A stretch of 64,000 nt of DNA from DAMCAP01 sp032059445. GTDB taxonomy: Bacteria > Bacillota > Clostridia > Oscillospirales > Ruminococcaceae. The DNA lies in assembly GCA_032059445.1 (NCBI GenBank), contig DAMCAP010000005.1, positions 1 through 64,000 of the forward strand, read 5' to 3'. Shown here in pieces: positions 15,722-24,815 of this stretch (position 1 is its first letter; each line of letters opens with the position of its first letter). The position numbers and the translations under genes were made by a program. Below the pieces are notes generated by a model that saw only the letters and a program-made list of their open reading frames with translations, searched no databases and was not told the origin of the DNA.

Positions 15722-17671
15722 TTATCTGAGGTAGGTATCAAACCAGTTGCAGATTTCGGTTAGGCGCTTAATGCGGTTCTTTGGCTTGCCCGAGCGGGAG
15801 AGCTCGTGGTTTTCGCCATGGAAGAGGACAACCTTTGAGGGAATATTGCGCTCACGCAGATTGGTAAACATCTGCAGCGGCTCGCTCATCCAGCAGCGGT
15901 AATCTTCGTCGGATTGGATAAAGAGGGTAGGAGTGGTGGCGTTGGCTACATATTTCAGCGGAGAGTGGTACCACATCTTTTCGCTGTTGACCCAAGGGCT
16001 AGATGCCATCTGGCTTAGGTTGTGGTAGTAGCCGATATCGGTGGTCAGGCACTTAGAGAAGTAGTTGGAGATCGAGCGCTGGGAAGCAGCCGCTGCAAAG
16101 CGATTGGTGTGGCCGATCATCCAGTTACACATAAAGCCGCCGTAGGAGCCTCCGCAGATACCGATCTTGTTTTCGTTTAGATCAGGGTAGCGCTTGATCA
16201 CCTCATCGGTAAACTCCATGAAGTCCTCATAGTCGGTTTCGCCCAGCTTGCCTACCAGATCAGAGAAGTCTTCTCCTCTGCCGTCGCTGCCACGAGGGTT
16301 GGTATAGAATACAAACATGCCCATATTGGCCATGCACTGCATTTCGTGATGATAGTTGGTGCCAAATACCACCTTGGGGCCGCCATGCATGGTGAGGATG
16401 CCAGGGTACTTAGTGCCTGGGGTGTAGTTAGCAGGCTTAATGACCCAACCCTCCAGCAGATGACCTGCCTTGGCAGTAAAGGTGAAATACTCAGGCTTTA
16501 CTACGCTGTGGGTATCAGTAAACTCCTTATTGAAGGAAGTGATGCATGTTTCTTTACCGCTTTCGAGGCATACGGTATAAAGCTCCTGCAGCTCGTAGTT
16601 GCGCAGTGCCACCATGATTGCCTTGCCCGCGTGGATGTCAAAGCAGTTGATTGAGCCCACAACCTCGTTAATGTGGCTAAGCTTACCATCCTTGTCGAGG
16701 CGGCTGAGATAAGCGTTGCCCATCTGGGTGTGTAGGCAGTAGATGCTGTCGCCCACGACCTTCATGGTGGTGCCGCCGCCGTAGCCGATATCGCTGCCCG
16801 AGCTAGAGCCCAGCCCTGCATCAAGATCCGCGAAGAGTGTTCTCTCCTTCGTGGCAGGGTCTACCAGATAGAGCTCTGGGTTTTGAGAGGAGGAGCGAAT
16901 CTTCTGGGAGCCTTCTACCAGAATCTTGCCCATCCAGTAGGCTGCGAAGGTAATGGCAAGCTCATCGGGCTTTACAATGGTATGGATCGAGCGGCTGCCG
17001 ATGTGGTACTCGTATACTCCAGAGAAGGTTGGCATCATGTCGGTGTAGGTGGGGCCCCACAGCAGCACCTTGGTGCCATCCTCGCTAGCCTTAAAGCCCT
17101 GGATGTTAAAGTACTTGTCGGTAAGCTGCTCTAATTTACCTGTAGATGGGGTAAAGAGCATCGCTACGTTTCTGATCTTGTTGCGGATACCCTGACCATT
17201 GGCCCAGAAAGGAATTTCGTCAAAGATCAAGAAGTCGGTGCCTTCCTTAGCCTTGAGCTTATCCTCAGGAGCAGGCTCCTCACAGGGCTTAGAGGCGATT
17301 ACAAGATAGCTGTCATCAGAGAGCTTCTTAAGAGCGGCTACCTTGGCAGGTATGGTAAAAGCAGCTTCTGCCTCTCCGCCCTCTACGTTGATCTTGAAGT
17401 AGGTGGTTTTGGCAGCTTCGCTCTTGCCGCGTTTAGAGGCAAAAAGCAGGCTCTTGTCATCTAGCCAGATGTGGGAGCGCTCGTCAGCATTTGCAGTCAG
17501 CTTTTTTACGCTGTTGTCGGTGGTATTTAGTACCCAGAGGTAGCTTTTGTAGTTGTTGTCCTTATCATCGCAGTTGCTTACCGTAAAGGTAGCGTATTTG
17601 CCGTCGGGGGAATAGCTGACTTCTGAAAGAAATTTATATGCAAATAGGTCGTTGATCTTAATGGCTTCCAT
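15722..17671 (-). CDS. S9-family (prolyl oligopeptidase-like) peptidase, copy 1
   Basis: 649 residues. The N-terminal 380 or so form a WD40-like/PD40 beta-propeller (repeated SPDGKYATFTVSN-type strands). The C-terminal alpha/beta hydrolase domain carries the nucleophile in GGSYGG (Ser near 509), an acidic residue in QSDEDYR (about 588-590) and the His in GENHELSRSG (about 622). No signal peptide, so cytoplasmic; it probably cleaves short or acylated peptides imported as fermentation substrates. AGGAGGA precedes the start. A paralog lies 120 bases upstream. Confidence 0.88.
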   Translation of the reverse strand: MEAIKINDLFAYKFLSEVSYSPDGKYATFTVSNCDDKDNNYKSYLWVLNTTDNSVKKLTANADERSHIWLDDKSLLFASKRGKSEAAKTTYFKINVEGGEAEAAFTIPAKVAALKKLSDDSYLVIASKPCEEPAPEDKLKAKEGTDFLIFDEIPFWANGQGIRNKIRNVAMLFTPSTGKLEQLTDKYFNIQGFKASEDGTKVLLWGPTYTDMMPTFSGVYEYHIGSRSIHTIVKPDELAITFAAYWMGKILVEGSQKIRSSSQNPELYLVDPATKERTLFADLDAGLGSSSGSDIGYGGGTTMKVVGDSIYCLHTQMGNAYLSRLDKDGKLSHINEVVGSINCFDIHAGKAIMVALRNYELQELYTVCLESGKETCITSFNKEFTDTHSVVKPEYFTFTAKAGHLLEGWVIKPANYTPGTKYPGILTMHGGPKVVFGTNYHHEMQCMANMGMFVFYTNPRGSDGRGEDFSDLVGKLGETDYEDFMEFTDEVIKRYPDLNENKIGICGGSYGGFMCNWMIGHTNRFAAAASQRSISNYFSKCLTTDIGYYHNLSQMASSPWVNSEKMWYHSPLKYVANATTPTLFIQSDEDYRCWMSEPLQMFTNLRERNIPSKVVLFHGENHELSRSGKPKNRIKRLTEICNWFDTYLR

Positions 17672-17791
17672 AATATCCTAATGTCCTCCTAATTTTTATT
17701 GGCGTGTAGCCTGTGGCGCCGCGTGGCCTGCAATGGGCAGCCGCTTACGGCTTAAAACCTGTATGAATGGCTGAAAAGGGGGGACAGGTTT

Positions 17792-19720
17792 TTACTTTAG
17801 GTGGCTGTTCATCCAAGCGGTGATCTCTTCCATACGCTTGATGCGGTTCTTTGGCTTGCCCGAGCGGGAGAGCTCGTGGTTTTCGCCCTTTACTAGGCAT
17901 ACTCTCGACTCAACGCCATGCATCTTGAGGGCGGTAAACATCTGCAAGCATTCTACCATCCAGCAGCGGTAGTCTTGATCGGAGTGGATAAACAGAGTAG
18001 GGGTCTTGGCCTTATCGGCATATTTTAGAGGTGACTGCTCCCACTGGAGGTCACGGTTCTCGGTATGGCCTGCTCCGGTCTGATCCTTGCCGAAGTAGTA
18101 ACCGATGTCGGTGGTGCCTTCAAAGGTAGTCCAGTTGGAGATCGATCGCTGGGCACAAGCAGCCTTGAAGCGATGTGTGTGACCGATGATCCAGTTGGTC
18201 ATGAAGCCGCCGTAGGAGCCGCCGGTTACGCCAAGGCGGTCAGCATCGATATCGCCATAAGCCTCCAACACCTTATCGGTGAATTCCATCAGGTTGACAT
18301 AGTCGACGGTGCCGTATTTTGCACGGATATCGGCAAACTCATTGCCCTTGCCGTCGCCACCTCTGGGGTTACAATAGAATACAAAGTAGCCCTCTGCTGC
18401 CCAGGTCTGCATCTCGTGGTGGAAGATGTCGGAGAAGACAGTTCTTGGTCCGCCGTGGATGTGGAGGATAGCAGGGTATTTGTTGCCCTTAACATAGCCT
18501 ACAGGAGGCATTACCCAGCCGTGGATCTCTACGCCGTCGCTACCGGTATATTGCATTTCCTCAGGTACGGCGAGGGTGTATTCGCTAAAGAGCTTGTCGT
18601 TGTAGCTTGTGAGCTTGACCTCTTTGCCGTCTTCTAGCTTATAAAGCTCTGCGATGTTGTTGCCCTTAAATGCCGCAAATACAAGGCGATCGCCCACGAT
18701 GTCAAAGCTGTCGGCGGAGCCTGCGGTGGTGAGGGTCTTAAACTCCTTCGTAGTAAGATCAAAGCTGTTGATATAGCTGTGGTTGACAAGGGTAGTCAGA
18801 TAATAGAGCTTGCCGCCTGCTACCTTGGCAGTATTGCCGCCTCCGAGGCGTGCATCGCTGTTGACGCTGCTGCCCATACCACTGTGATCGTGGTCGGCAA
18901 GCTTAGTCAGCTCCTTGGTCTTTAGGTCGATGGAATAAAGATCACCGTTTTCGCCCATGCCGTATTTGCTGCCGTCGGAGAGAGCAAGGATGGCCTGATT
19001 GCCGTTTAGCACAGTCATCTTGATGCCGTAGGTCTTAGGCTCGATGAGGCAGGTGGTGGTCTTATCAGCTACGTTGTATACATAGAGCCCACTCATCAGA
19101 GGCTTTACATCGGTATACTCGGCGCCAGTGTAGAGGATGTGATCTCCATCACAGTTATATATGTAGAGGCGGTTTCTCTTGCGGTTGACGATGCCGATGT
19201 TATTGGCCCAGAAAGGAAGCTCCTCAAAGATGGTGTGGCGGTTTGCCTTAAGCTCCTCGAGGATTTCATCCCGCTCGCTCTGGCTTAGGCCCTCAAGATT
19301 TGGGCGGTTGTTGTCATATACAGCGGGGATTAAGTAGCTGCCATCCTTTAATACGGTGGCCTTGCTTGCCTTTAAATCAACGGTAAAAGCGGGGCTTGCC
19401 TCGCCACCGTGGATATTGATGGTATAGTAGGAGGTGATTTCTTCGCCTTTTTCCATCAGCTTCTTGACCTCGGGGTCACGCACGGCGGGGAAGAGGATGG
19501 TGGTATCATCTACCCAGCTGAAGGATTTGACCGAGCCCAGTGTGGTCAGGGTTGTAGTTTTGCCTGTTTCGTTACAAAGCAGGTGTATGGCGCCGTTATA
19601 GCCGTTGCTCTCAAGGTCGGGGGTCTGCACGATAAAAGCTGTGTGCTTCCCGCTAGGCGACAGCGTAGGGTCGCTGACAAACTTAAAGCCAAGGAAGGAC
19701 TCGCAGGTGAATTTTTTCAT
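17792..19720 (-). CDS. S9-family (prolyl oligopeptidase-like) peptidase, copy 2
   Basis: 642 residues from the ATG at 19720, preferred over the upstream GTG because GGAG lies 9 bases before it. Same architecture as its neighbour: N-terminal propeller, then hydrolase domain with GGSYGG, HSDQDYRCW and GENHELSRSGKPKNR. The last motif is identical in both copies, so they arose by tandem duplication. The propellers differ more than the catalytic domains, which suggests different substrate entry. Cytoplasmic. Confidence 0.88.
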   Translation of the reverse strand: MKKFTCESFLGFKFVSDPTLSPSGKHTAFIVQTPDLESNGYNGAIHLLCNETGKTTTLTTLGSVKSFSWVDDTTILFPAVRDPEVKKLMEKGEEITSYYTINIHGGEASPAFTVDLKASKATVLKDGSYLIPAVYDNNRPNLEGLSQSERDEILEELKANRHTIFEELPFWANNIGIVNRKRNRLYIYNCDGDHILYTGAEYTDVKPLMSGLYVYNVADKTTTCLIEPKTYGIKMTVLNGNQAILALSDGSKYGMGENGDLYSIDLKTKELTKLADHDHSGMGSSVNSDARLGGGNTAKVAGGKLYYLTTLVNHSYINSFDLTTKEFKTLTTAGSADSFDIVGDRLVFAAFKGNNIAELYKLEDGKEVKLTSYNDKLFSEYTLAVPEEMQYTGSDGVEIHGWVMPPVGYVKGNKYPAILHIHGGPRTVFSDIFHHEMQTWAAEGYFVFYCNPRGGDGKGNEFADIRAKYGTVDYVNLMEFTDKVLEAYGDIDADRLGVTGGSYGGFMTNWIIGHTHRFKAACAQRSISNWTTFEGTTDIGYYFGKDQTGAGHTENRDLQWEQSPLKYADKAKTPTLFIHSDQDYRCWMVECLQMFTALKMHGVESRVCLVKGENHELSRSGKPKNRIKRMEEITAWMNSHLK

Positions 19721-20582
19721 TTCTTGCACTCCGTTTCATAAGGTAATTTTACGATTTTACTGGAATGTTTCATTATAATACTACCAATTATAGTATAGGA
19801 TAAGCGTTAAAGATAGTCAATGAAATCTGAGTTTGGGGCAAAAAATAGTGAGATTTCATAAAATACCACAGATGGTTTTGTGAAGAATGAAGAAGTGAAA
19901 AATCTGGGGTTGTCTTTGCTTAAAAGAGGGTAGCCCCATAGATTTGAAAGGCGAAGACAGTCATTGGTGATTGACTTCTTGCTTGTATGGGGATAAAATG
20001 AAAAAAACGACTTTTTTCTGCTTTTGCAGTGAGGATCAGCCTGCTTTTACCGTGGTGATCAAATGTGTGAAGCATCAGAGTCGGGCCTTATTGTGACCGC
20101 AAGGTAGACTAGGGCAGTCGATATTTCGATGTGCTCATGCCATGGTTGCACCCTTGTTTGGTAGATGCCTATAATAGGGAATAAATCATCCCAAGTGCCT
20201 ACCCTGGCTGAAAGTATACGCACAGTACAATATCATGTGGGCATAGAAGCCCCCCATGCCGCTAGGCATTTAATGCGCTACAGGCAAGAATCATCGTGAG
20301 CAAAATGTAAGCATGAGCAGCTGGCTTGATGTGCTCATGCCCCACAGCCTTGATTTTGGTAACGCGCAAAAAATTTGAAAAAAGCTCTCCAAGGGTGACA
20401 CCCTCTTGTCACTCCAAACGGGCAAAGCCTTGGCGGATTACACCGCGCTACGCTGTGGCAGCCCCGACCCAATGGCTTGCCCTTTTAGAGAGCTTTCGGC
20501 GCAGTATACCGCCTCGGTATGAGAGTATTTCTGCATACGCGATTTCATAACTAGATTATTTTATTTAACTGATAGCAAACGG
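19721..20582. other. Long intergenic region with dispersed repeats
   Basis: No gene is supportable in these 860 bases. It holds two occurrences of the element GATGTGCTCATGCC (at about 20128 and 20328) and a full repeat copy listed separately. Minus-strand promoter elements for the S9 gene probably lie at 19740-19800, which is AT-rich. Confidence 0.5.
20328..20505. repeat. Dispersed intergenic repeat, copy A
   Basis: Begins GATGTGCTCATGCCCCACAG. Its core shares CGGGCAAAGC then GCGGATTAC (20419-20441) with the copy at 40.7 kb, and CCAAGGG..ACACCCT.TTGT with the copy at 61.9 kb. It contains inverted-repeat pieces and no coding signal. Confidence 0.6.
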
Positions 20583-20584
20583 AT

Positions 20585-21925
20585 GTGATAACATTGCAAA
20601 TTGACCTACCCCCCCAGGCAGCGCAGGTGCTCCATCGTCTTGGGGCAGCGGGCTACCCGTCTTATGTAGTTGGCGGCTGCGTGCGTGACAGCCTGATGGG
20701 AAGAGCCCCGAAGGATTGGGATATTACCACCGCCGCAACCCCCTGGCAGATCAAAGAAGCGCTGGCTGGATGGCGTCTGCTGGATACAGGCATCCAGCAC
20801 GGTACCGTGACAGTGCTCCTGAATGATATGCCCTTAGAAGTTACAACCTTCCGGCTAGAGGGGGAGTATCTTGATTACCGGCGCCCCTCCAGTGTCTGCT
20901 TTACCTCTGATATCCACGCCGACCTAGCAAGGCGGGACTTTACCGTCAATGCTATGGCCTATAACCCACAGGAGGGTCTGATCGACCCCTTTGGTGGTAG
21001 GGATGATATAGCGGCGAAGCTGATTCGCTGTGTGGGAGAGCCTGAGTGTCGCTTCCATGAGGATGGATTGCGTATTATGCGGGGGCTTCGGCTCGCTTCG
21101 GAGCTGGGCTTTGCTATAGAAGAAGCCACCGCTCACAGCTTGGTGGCAAATCGTCACATCCTTACCCATATCGCCCCCGAGCGGATTAGCACCGAGCTAC
21201 TGCGGTTGATCTGCGGGCAGGATTTTGCCGAGATCCTGCGGGTATACCACAGTGTGATTACAGTGGTAATCCCTGAGCTGGCAGAGTCTATAGGCTTTAC
21301 ACAGCACACCCCCTATCACCTCTACGATGTGTATGAGCACACCATTGAGGCAATGAAGCTGGTGGAACCGATCCCTATTTTACGGCTGACTATGCTGCTC
21401 CACGATGTGGGGAAGCCCCGATGCTTTAGCCGCGACAGCAAAGGAATAGGGCATTTTTATGGGCATGCGAAGCTTGGCAGTCAGATGGCTGGGGAGATTT
21501 TAAGGCGACTCCGCTTTGATAACAAAACCATCGGGCAGGTATGCTGCTTGATTGAGCACCATTATTCCAAGCTCTCGGCGAAGCCTGCGGTGATTAAGAG
21601 TTACCTGCGTAGGATTGGTGAGGAGCAGTTTCGCCTGTTGCTCAAAGTGCGCGCCGCCGATGATCGGGCGAAATCCCCTCTTGCGGCCAAGGCTTCGGCT
21701 GATACCACCGCCATTGAGGCTGCTTTAGATCAGATCCTTGCAGAAGGGCAGTGCTATAGCCTAAAGCAGCTTGCTATCAGGGGCGACGAGCTTCTGGCAA
21801 TGGGGCTTGCAGAAGGACAGGGGATTGGTCTGCTGCTTACACGACTGCTTGACGAGGTGATCGAGGGCAGCTGCCCCAATGAAAAGGCTGCTCTGGCAAA
21901 GCGCGCTAGAGAGCTAGCAGAGTAG
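20585..21925 (+). CDS. cca: CCA tRNA nucleotidyltransferase with HD domain
   Basis: 446 residues from a GTG start with a weak ribosome binding site. It adds or repairs the 3' CCA of tRNAs. The N-terminal nucleotidyltransferase domain shows GGCVRDSLMGRAPKDWDITT (Gly-rich loop plus the DxD metal site) and RRDFTVNAMAYNP. Then come the RNA-binding helices with EDGLRIMRGLRLASELGF. The C-terminal HD phosphohydrolase domain has LLHDVGKP and IEHHYSK, so the protein may also carry phosphatase activity. No partners are evident nearby. Confidence 0.93.
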   Translation: MITLQIDLPPQAAQVLHRLGAAGYPSYVVGGCVRDSLMGRAPKDWDITTAATPWQIKEALAGWRLLDTGIQHGTVTVLLNDMPLEVTTFRLEGEYLDYRRPSSVCFTSDIHADLARRDFTVNAMAYNPQEGLIDPFGGRDDIAAKLIRCVGEPECRFHEDGLRIMRGLRLASELGFAIEEATAHSLVANRHILTHIAPERISTELLRLICGQDFAEILRVYHSVITVVIPELAESIGFTQHTPYHLYDVYEHTIEAMKLVEPIPILRLTMLLHDVGKPRCFSRDSKGIGHFYGHAKLGSQMAGEILRRLRFDNKTIGQVCCLIEHHYSKLSAKPAVIKSYLRRIGEEQFRLLLKVRAADDRAKSPLAAKASADTTAIEAALDQILAEGQCYSLKQLAIRGDELLAMGLAEGQGIGLLLTRLLDEVIEGSCPNEKAALAKRARELAE

Positions 21926-22082
21926 ATTCACTCCTAGTTATAGGATAATATTTATGTATCTTTAGGTATGCAGGGTGGTCAATCCCCCTGCTCTTAAAGC
22001 TTGACACCGCTTCCGCCTTCTAAGAAGGGCGGGCAACATATATTGAAGCAGACAGCACAGGGTGCTTATTACGGAGATGAAT

Positions 22083-23204
22083 ATGAAAAGAATTATTGCA
22101 ATCCTACTATCCTTGATGTGTATACTCACGCTGGCGGGCTGCGAGCAAAAATCCCCTTTTGAGGGCTATAGCAAGTATCGTTACCAGTTCTATGGTACCT
22201 TTGATACCATGGTAGAGGTGGTGGCATATGCAAAGACCGATGAGGTATTCCAGTATTTCGCCACTGTGTTAGAAAACAGATATAAGTACCTTCACAATCT
22301 CTACAGCATTTTTGAAGATGCCGAGGGCTTTAACAACCTTAAGACCGTCAACGATCAGGCGGGGATCGCCCCCGTCAAGGTGGATAAAGAGCTCTTTGAG
22401 CTGATGCAGTTTACGGTAAAATGGTATGAAGAGGTTAACCAGTCGGTGGACCCTACCATGGGGCCGGTTTTAAACGTATGGCGGAGCTATATGGACATTT
22501 ATAAAAATAGCCCGGAGGATGCTATTCTTCCCGAGTATAGCCAGCTTGAGGCAGCAGCCAAGCATATGGGAATGCAGTACCTTGTGCTTGACGAAGCGGA
22601 TCAAACGATCTTCCTTGCCAAAAAAGGCATGGCACTTGATGTAGGAGCAGTTGCCAAGGGCTATGCTACCGAGCGGGTGGCACGCTATATGGAGGAGCTT
22701 GGCTTTGATAGCTTTTCTATCAGTGCGGGGGGCAATGTGCGTACCGTAGGAGAGCCAAAGAGCGATGTGGTCAACAAGTGGGGCATAAGCATCCAAGACC
22801 CTAGCGGCGCGGATATATTCTCTAAGGAGCAGGATGTGCTGGATATCATCTTTGTCAACGATCTATCGGTGGTTACCAGCGGCAACTACCAGCGTTACTA
22901 TATCGTAGATGGGGAGCGGATACATCATATCATCGATAAAGAGACCCTCTACCCCGCCAACACCTATGCTGCTGTTACAGTGGTAACTCCTGATTCGGGG
23001 GTTGCGGATATCCTCTCAACCTGCCTGTATCTTATGGATCAAGAAACAGGAGCAACGCTTGCCAAGGAAGTGGGAGCAGAGGTAATGTGGGTATATGAAG
23101 ACGGCACCATCAAGGTGACCGAGGGGATTGTGCCTATGCTCAAGACCAGAGGAGGGGCTACCTCCTCTCGTAGCGGGCATCCGAAGGACTTTGTTAGCCA
23201 TTAG
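22083..23204 (+). CDS. apbE: ApbE-family FAD:protein FMN transferase, lipoprotein
   Basis: 373 residues from the ATG at 22083 (GGAG 6 bases upstream). A lipoprotein signal ends at LTLAGC, so the enzyme is anchored outside the membrane. It transfers FMN from FAD to Thr/Ser of extracytoplasmic flavoproteins, such as Rnf or Nqr subunits. Seen: the early GTFDTMV motif, DPTMGPV, the Mg/FAD-binding DVGAVAKGYATE and SAGGNVR segments, and late TSGNYQRYY and HHIIDKETLYP. Its target flavoproteins are not in this window. Confidence 0.9.
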   Translation: MKRIIAILLSLMCILTLAGCEQKSPFEGYSKYRYQFYGTFDTMVEVVAYAKTDEVFQYFATVLENRYKYLHNLYSIFEDAEGFNNLKTVNDQAGIAPVKVDKELFELMQFTVKWYEEVNQSVDPTMGPVLNVWRSYMDIYKNSPEDAILPEYSQLEAAAKHMGMQYLVLDEADQTIFLAKKGMALDVGAVAKGYATERVARYMEELGFDSFSISAGGNVRTVGEPKSDVVNKWGISIQDPSGADIFSKEQDVLDIIFVNDLSVVTSGNYQRYYIVDGERIHHIIDKETLYPANTYAAVTVVTPDSGVADILSTCLYLMDQETGATLAKEVGAEVMWVYEDGTIKVTEGIVPMLKTRGGATSSRSGHPKDFVSH

Positions 23205-23323
23205 ATGCAAGCAAAGTGAGGCAATAGGGGTTTTAAAGGCTTAGGAGTCAAAAGCTCACGCGCCCTCTATCGTAATAAAAAAGCTATATTTAAATCAAAG
23301 CAACAGCAATATCAGGAGGATAT

Positions 23324-23677
23324 ATGAATCCGATTTTTATCAACTACCCCAAGTGCTCTACCTGCCAGAAGGCTAAGAAGTGGTTAAATGACAACAACAT
23401 TGTATATACCGACCGCCACATCGTTACCGATAACCCTAGTAAGGAGGAGTTGGCGGAGTTTTATAAGCGCAGCGGGCTACCACTCAAGAAGTTTTTTAAC
23501 ACCAGTGGTAACCTCTATAAGGAGTTGGGCTTAAAGGATAAGCTTCCCTCCATGAGTGAAGAGGAGCAGCTTGACCTGCTTGCTAGCGATGGTATGCTGG
23601 TTAAGCGGCCGATTTTGGTAGGGGAGCATTATGCTTTAGTAGGCTTCAAGCATGAGGAATGGGAAAAAATTAAGTAA
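23324..23677 (+). CDS. Spx/ArsC-family thioredoxin-fold protein, copy 1
   Basis: 117 residues with AGGAGG before the ATG. The N-terminal CSTCQKAKKWL places a CxxC pair at the first helix. The body (FYKRSGLPLKKFFNTSGNLYKE, split across the 30-60 region) and KRPILVGEHYALVGFKHEEW near the end match the arsenate reductase-like/Spx/MgsR family. The PILV strand with its Arg-Pro fits ArsC-fold proteins. Either a redox-sensing regulator or a thiol reductase; there is no ars operon nearby, so arsenate reduction is not supported. Confidence 0.8.
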   Translation: MNPIFINYPKCSTCQKAKKWLNDNNIVYTDRHIVTDNPSKEELAEFYKRSGLPLKKFFNTSGNLYKELGLKDKLPSMSEEEQLDLLASDGMLVKRPILVGEHYALVGFKHEEWEKIK

Positions 23678-23692
23678 GCAGAGGGCATCAAG

Positions 23693-23902
23693 ATGATCAA
23701 AGCAGGGCTTTATCGCCACTTTAAGGGCGGGCTTTACCGTGTTTTATATACAGCTCGCCACAGTGAAACCTTAGAAGATATGGTAGTTTATCAGGCGCTT
23801 TACGGTGAAATGGGCATCTGGGTACGCCCTGCCGCCATGTGGGCAGAAGTAGTGGAGCACGAGGGCAAACTCCAACCCAGATTTGCATATATAGAGGATT
23901 AA
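23693..23902 (+). CDS. DUF1653 protein
   Basis: 69 residues. The sequence pattern GLYRHFKGGLYRVLYTARHS, then VVYQALYGE and WVRP, is the DUF1653 signature, a small SH3-like domain of unknown function. It starts 15 bases after the previous gene and 23 bases before the next, so it probably sits in one transcript between two ArsC-fold proteins. Confidence 0.85.
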   Translation: MIKAGLYRHFKGGLYRVLYTARHSETLEDMVVYQALYGEMGIWVRPAAMWAEVVEHEGKLQPRFAYIED

Positions 23903-23925
23903 CCCATGGCAAGGAGGAATATGGC

Positions 23926-24264
23926 GTGAACATTCAGATTTTTGGTAAGCCGAAGTGCTTCGACACCAAAAAAGCCGAGCGTTACTTTAAAGAGCGGGGC
24001 ATTAAATATCAGCTGATTGATCTACCAACCAAGGGCATGAGCAAGGGCGAGTATGCTTCGGTCAAGCAGGCAGTTGGTGGCATGGCACCGCTGGTAGATA
24101 CCGCCTCCAAAGCCTATGAGCAGCAGTTTATGGCCTACATCCTGCCCGAGGCAGCAGAAGCAAAGCTGCTGGAGCACCCTAGTCTCTTTAAGACGCCGAT
24201 TGTTAGAAATGGTAAACAAGCAACGATCGGCTATTGCCCAGAGGTCTGGGCGAAGTGGGAATAG
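23926..24264 (+). CDS. Spx/ArsC-family thioredoxin-fold protein, copy 2
   Basis: 112 residues. The GTG at 23926 follows AAGGAGG by 8 bases; the nearby ATG at 23921 is followed at once by a stop. The active-site loop is PKCFDTKKAERYF, a single Cys with Thr where the other copy has CxxC, so it cannot form the same disulfide. LFKTPIVRNGKQATIGY near the C-terminus matches the ArsC fold. Probably a divergent thiol reductase or regulator; the substrate is unknown. Confidence 0.75.
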   Translation: MNIQIFGKPKCFDTKKAERYFKERGIKYQLIDLPTKGMSKGEYASVKQAVGGMAPLVDTASKAYEQQFMAYILPEAAEAKLLEHPSLFKTPIVRNGKQATIGYCPEVWAKWE

Positions 24265-24608
24265 GGGATTATATTTGTGATGTGTTGGCGGTTACTGCAT
24301 AGCAAATGCAGTAGTATTAAGAACGTCGATGTGCTCATGCCCCACAGGCATCAGATTTTTTGGAGCCACAAAAATGGTGTCTGCATGGCATGAGTGTATC
24401 GAAGCTCTTTCCAAAATAAATTTACATAAGCGTGCTGCCCCTCAATATGCACAATCACTGTAATTTCACTAATGGGATGTCTGCACGCATGCGTGTGACA
24501 TATTATTTTACACTTGTTTTGTAAGGATTAGGTGGTATTCCAAGGCTCTCTTGTAGACTTCTCCAAGCCTCTCAGCCTCACTACCCCTAAAAAAGTTAAA
24601 AATACCAC
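24265..24608. other. Intergenic region upstream of the pyr leader
   Basis: It holds a dispersed-repeat fragment at about 24328-24398 and no supportable gene. The rest is unremarkable up to the pyr promoter. Confidence 0.5.
24328..24398. repeat. Dispersed intergenic repeat, hairpin fragment (copy D)
   Basis: GATGTGCTCATGCCCCACAG at the left end, with inverted counterparts on the right (AAAAATGGTGTCTGCATGGC then ATGAG). The whole can fold as one long imperfect hairpin. The left arm matches copy A. Confidence 0.6.
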
Positions 24609-24638
24609 TAGACAGCTTGCGTCGTGCTGTGCTATAAT
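24609..24638 (+). promoter_or_regulatory. pyr operon promoter
   Basis: TAGACA (24609-24614), 18-base spacer, TATAAT (24633-24638). It lies upstream of the PyrR-binding leader. Confidence 0.65.
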
Positions 24639-24649
24639 ACCAGACAAGA

Positions 24650-24792
24650 TACAACCTTTAACTTGATCCAGAGAGGTCAAAAAGGTGGAGTGAATATTCG
24701 AGCTAACCCAAGATGGAGCCTCCAAGGGCACATCGAAGAGTTAAAGAGGATATAAGCATATTTCCGCCTAAAGGTGGAGATATGCTTTTTTT
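24650..24792 (+). promoter_or_regulatory. PyrR-dependent attenuator in pyr leader
   Basis: The leader holds the PyrR-binding consensus GATCCAGAGAGGTC inside the stem ACCTTTAACTT ... AAAAGGT (24653-24687). It is followed by a terminator, AGCATATTTCCGCC / GGTGGAGATATGCT plus T7 (24754-24792). Known mechanism: UMP-bound PyrR stabilises the anti-antiterminator stem, so transcription ends before pyrB when pyrimidines are plentiful. The pyrR gene itself is not in this window. Confidence 0.85.
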
Positions 24793-24815
24793 ATTGTGCA
24801 AAAGGAGGAAACAAA

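Noticed and set aside
20326..20550. 74-codon open frame
   Set aside because: It falls inside the dispersed repeat copy A, without a ribosome binding site.
23324..24264. Arsenic resistance operon
   Set aside because: The ArsC-fold proteins lack arsB, arsR or other ars neighbours, and the second lacks the CxxC pair.
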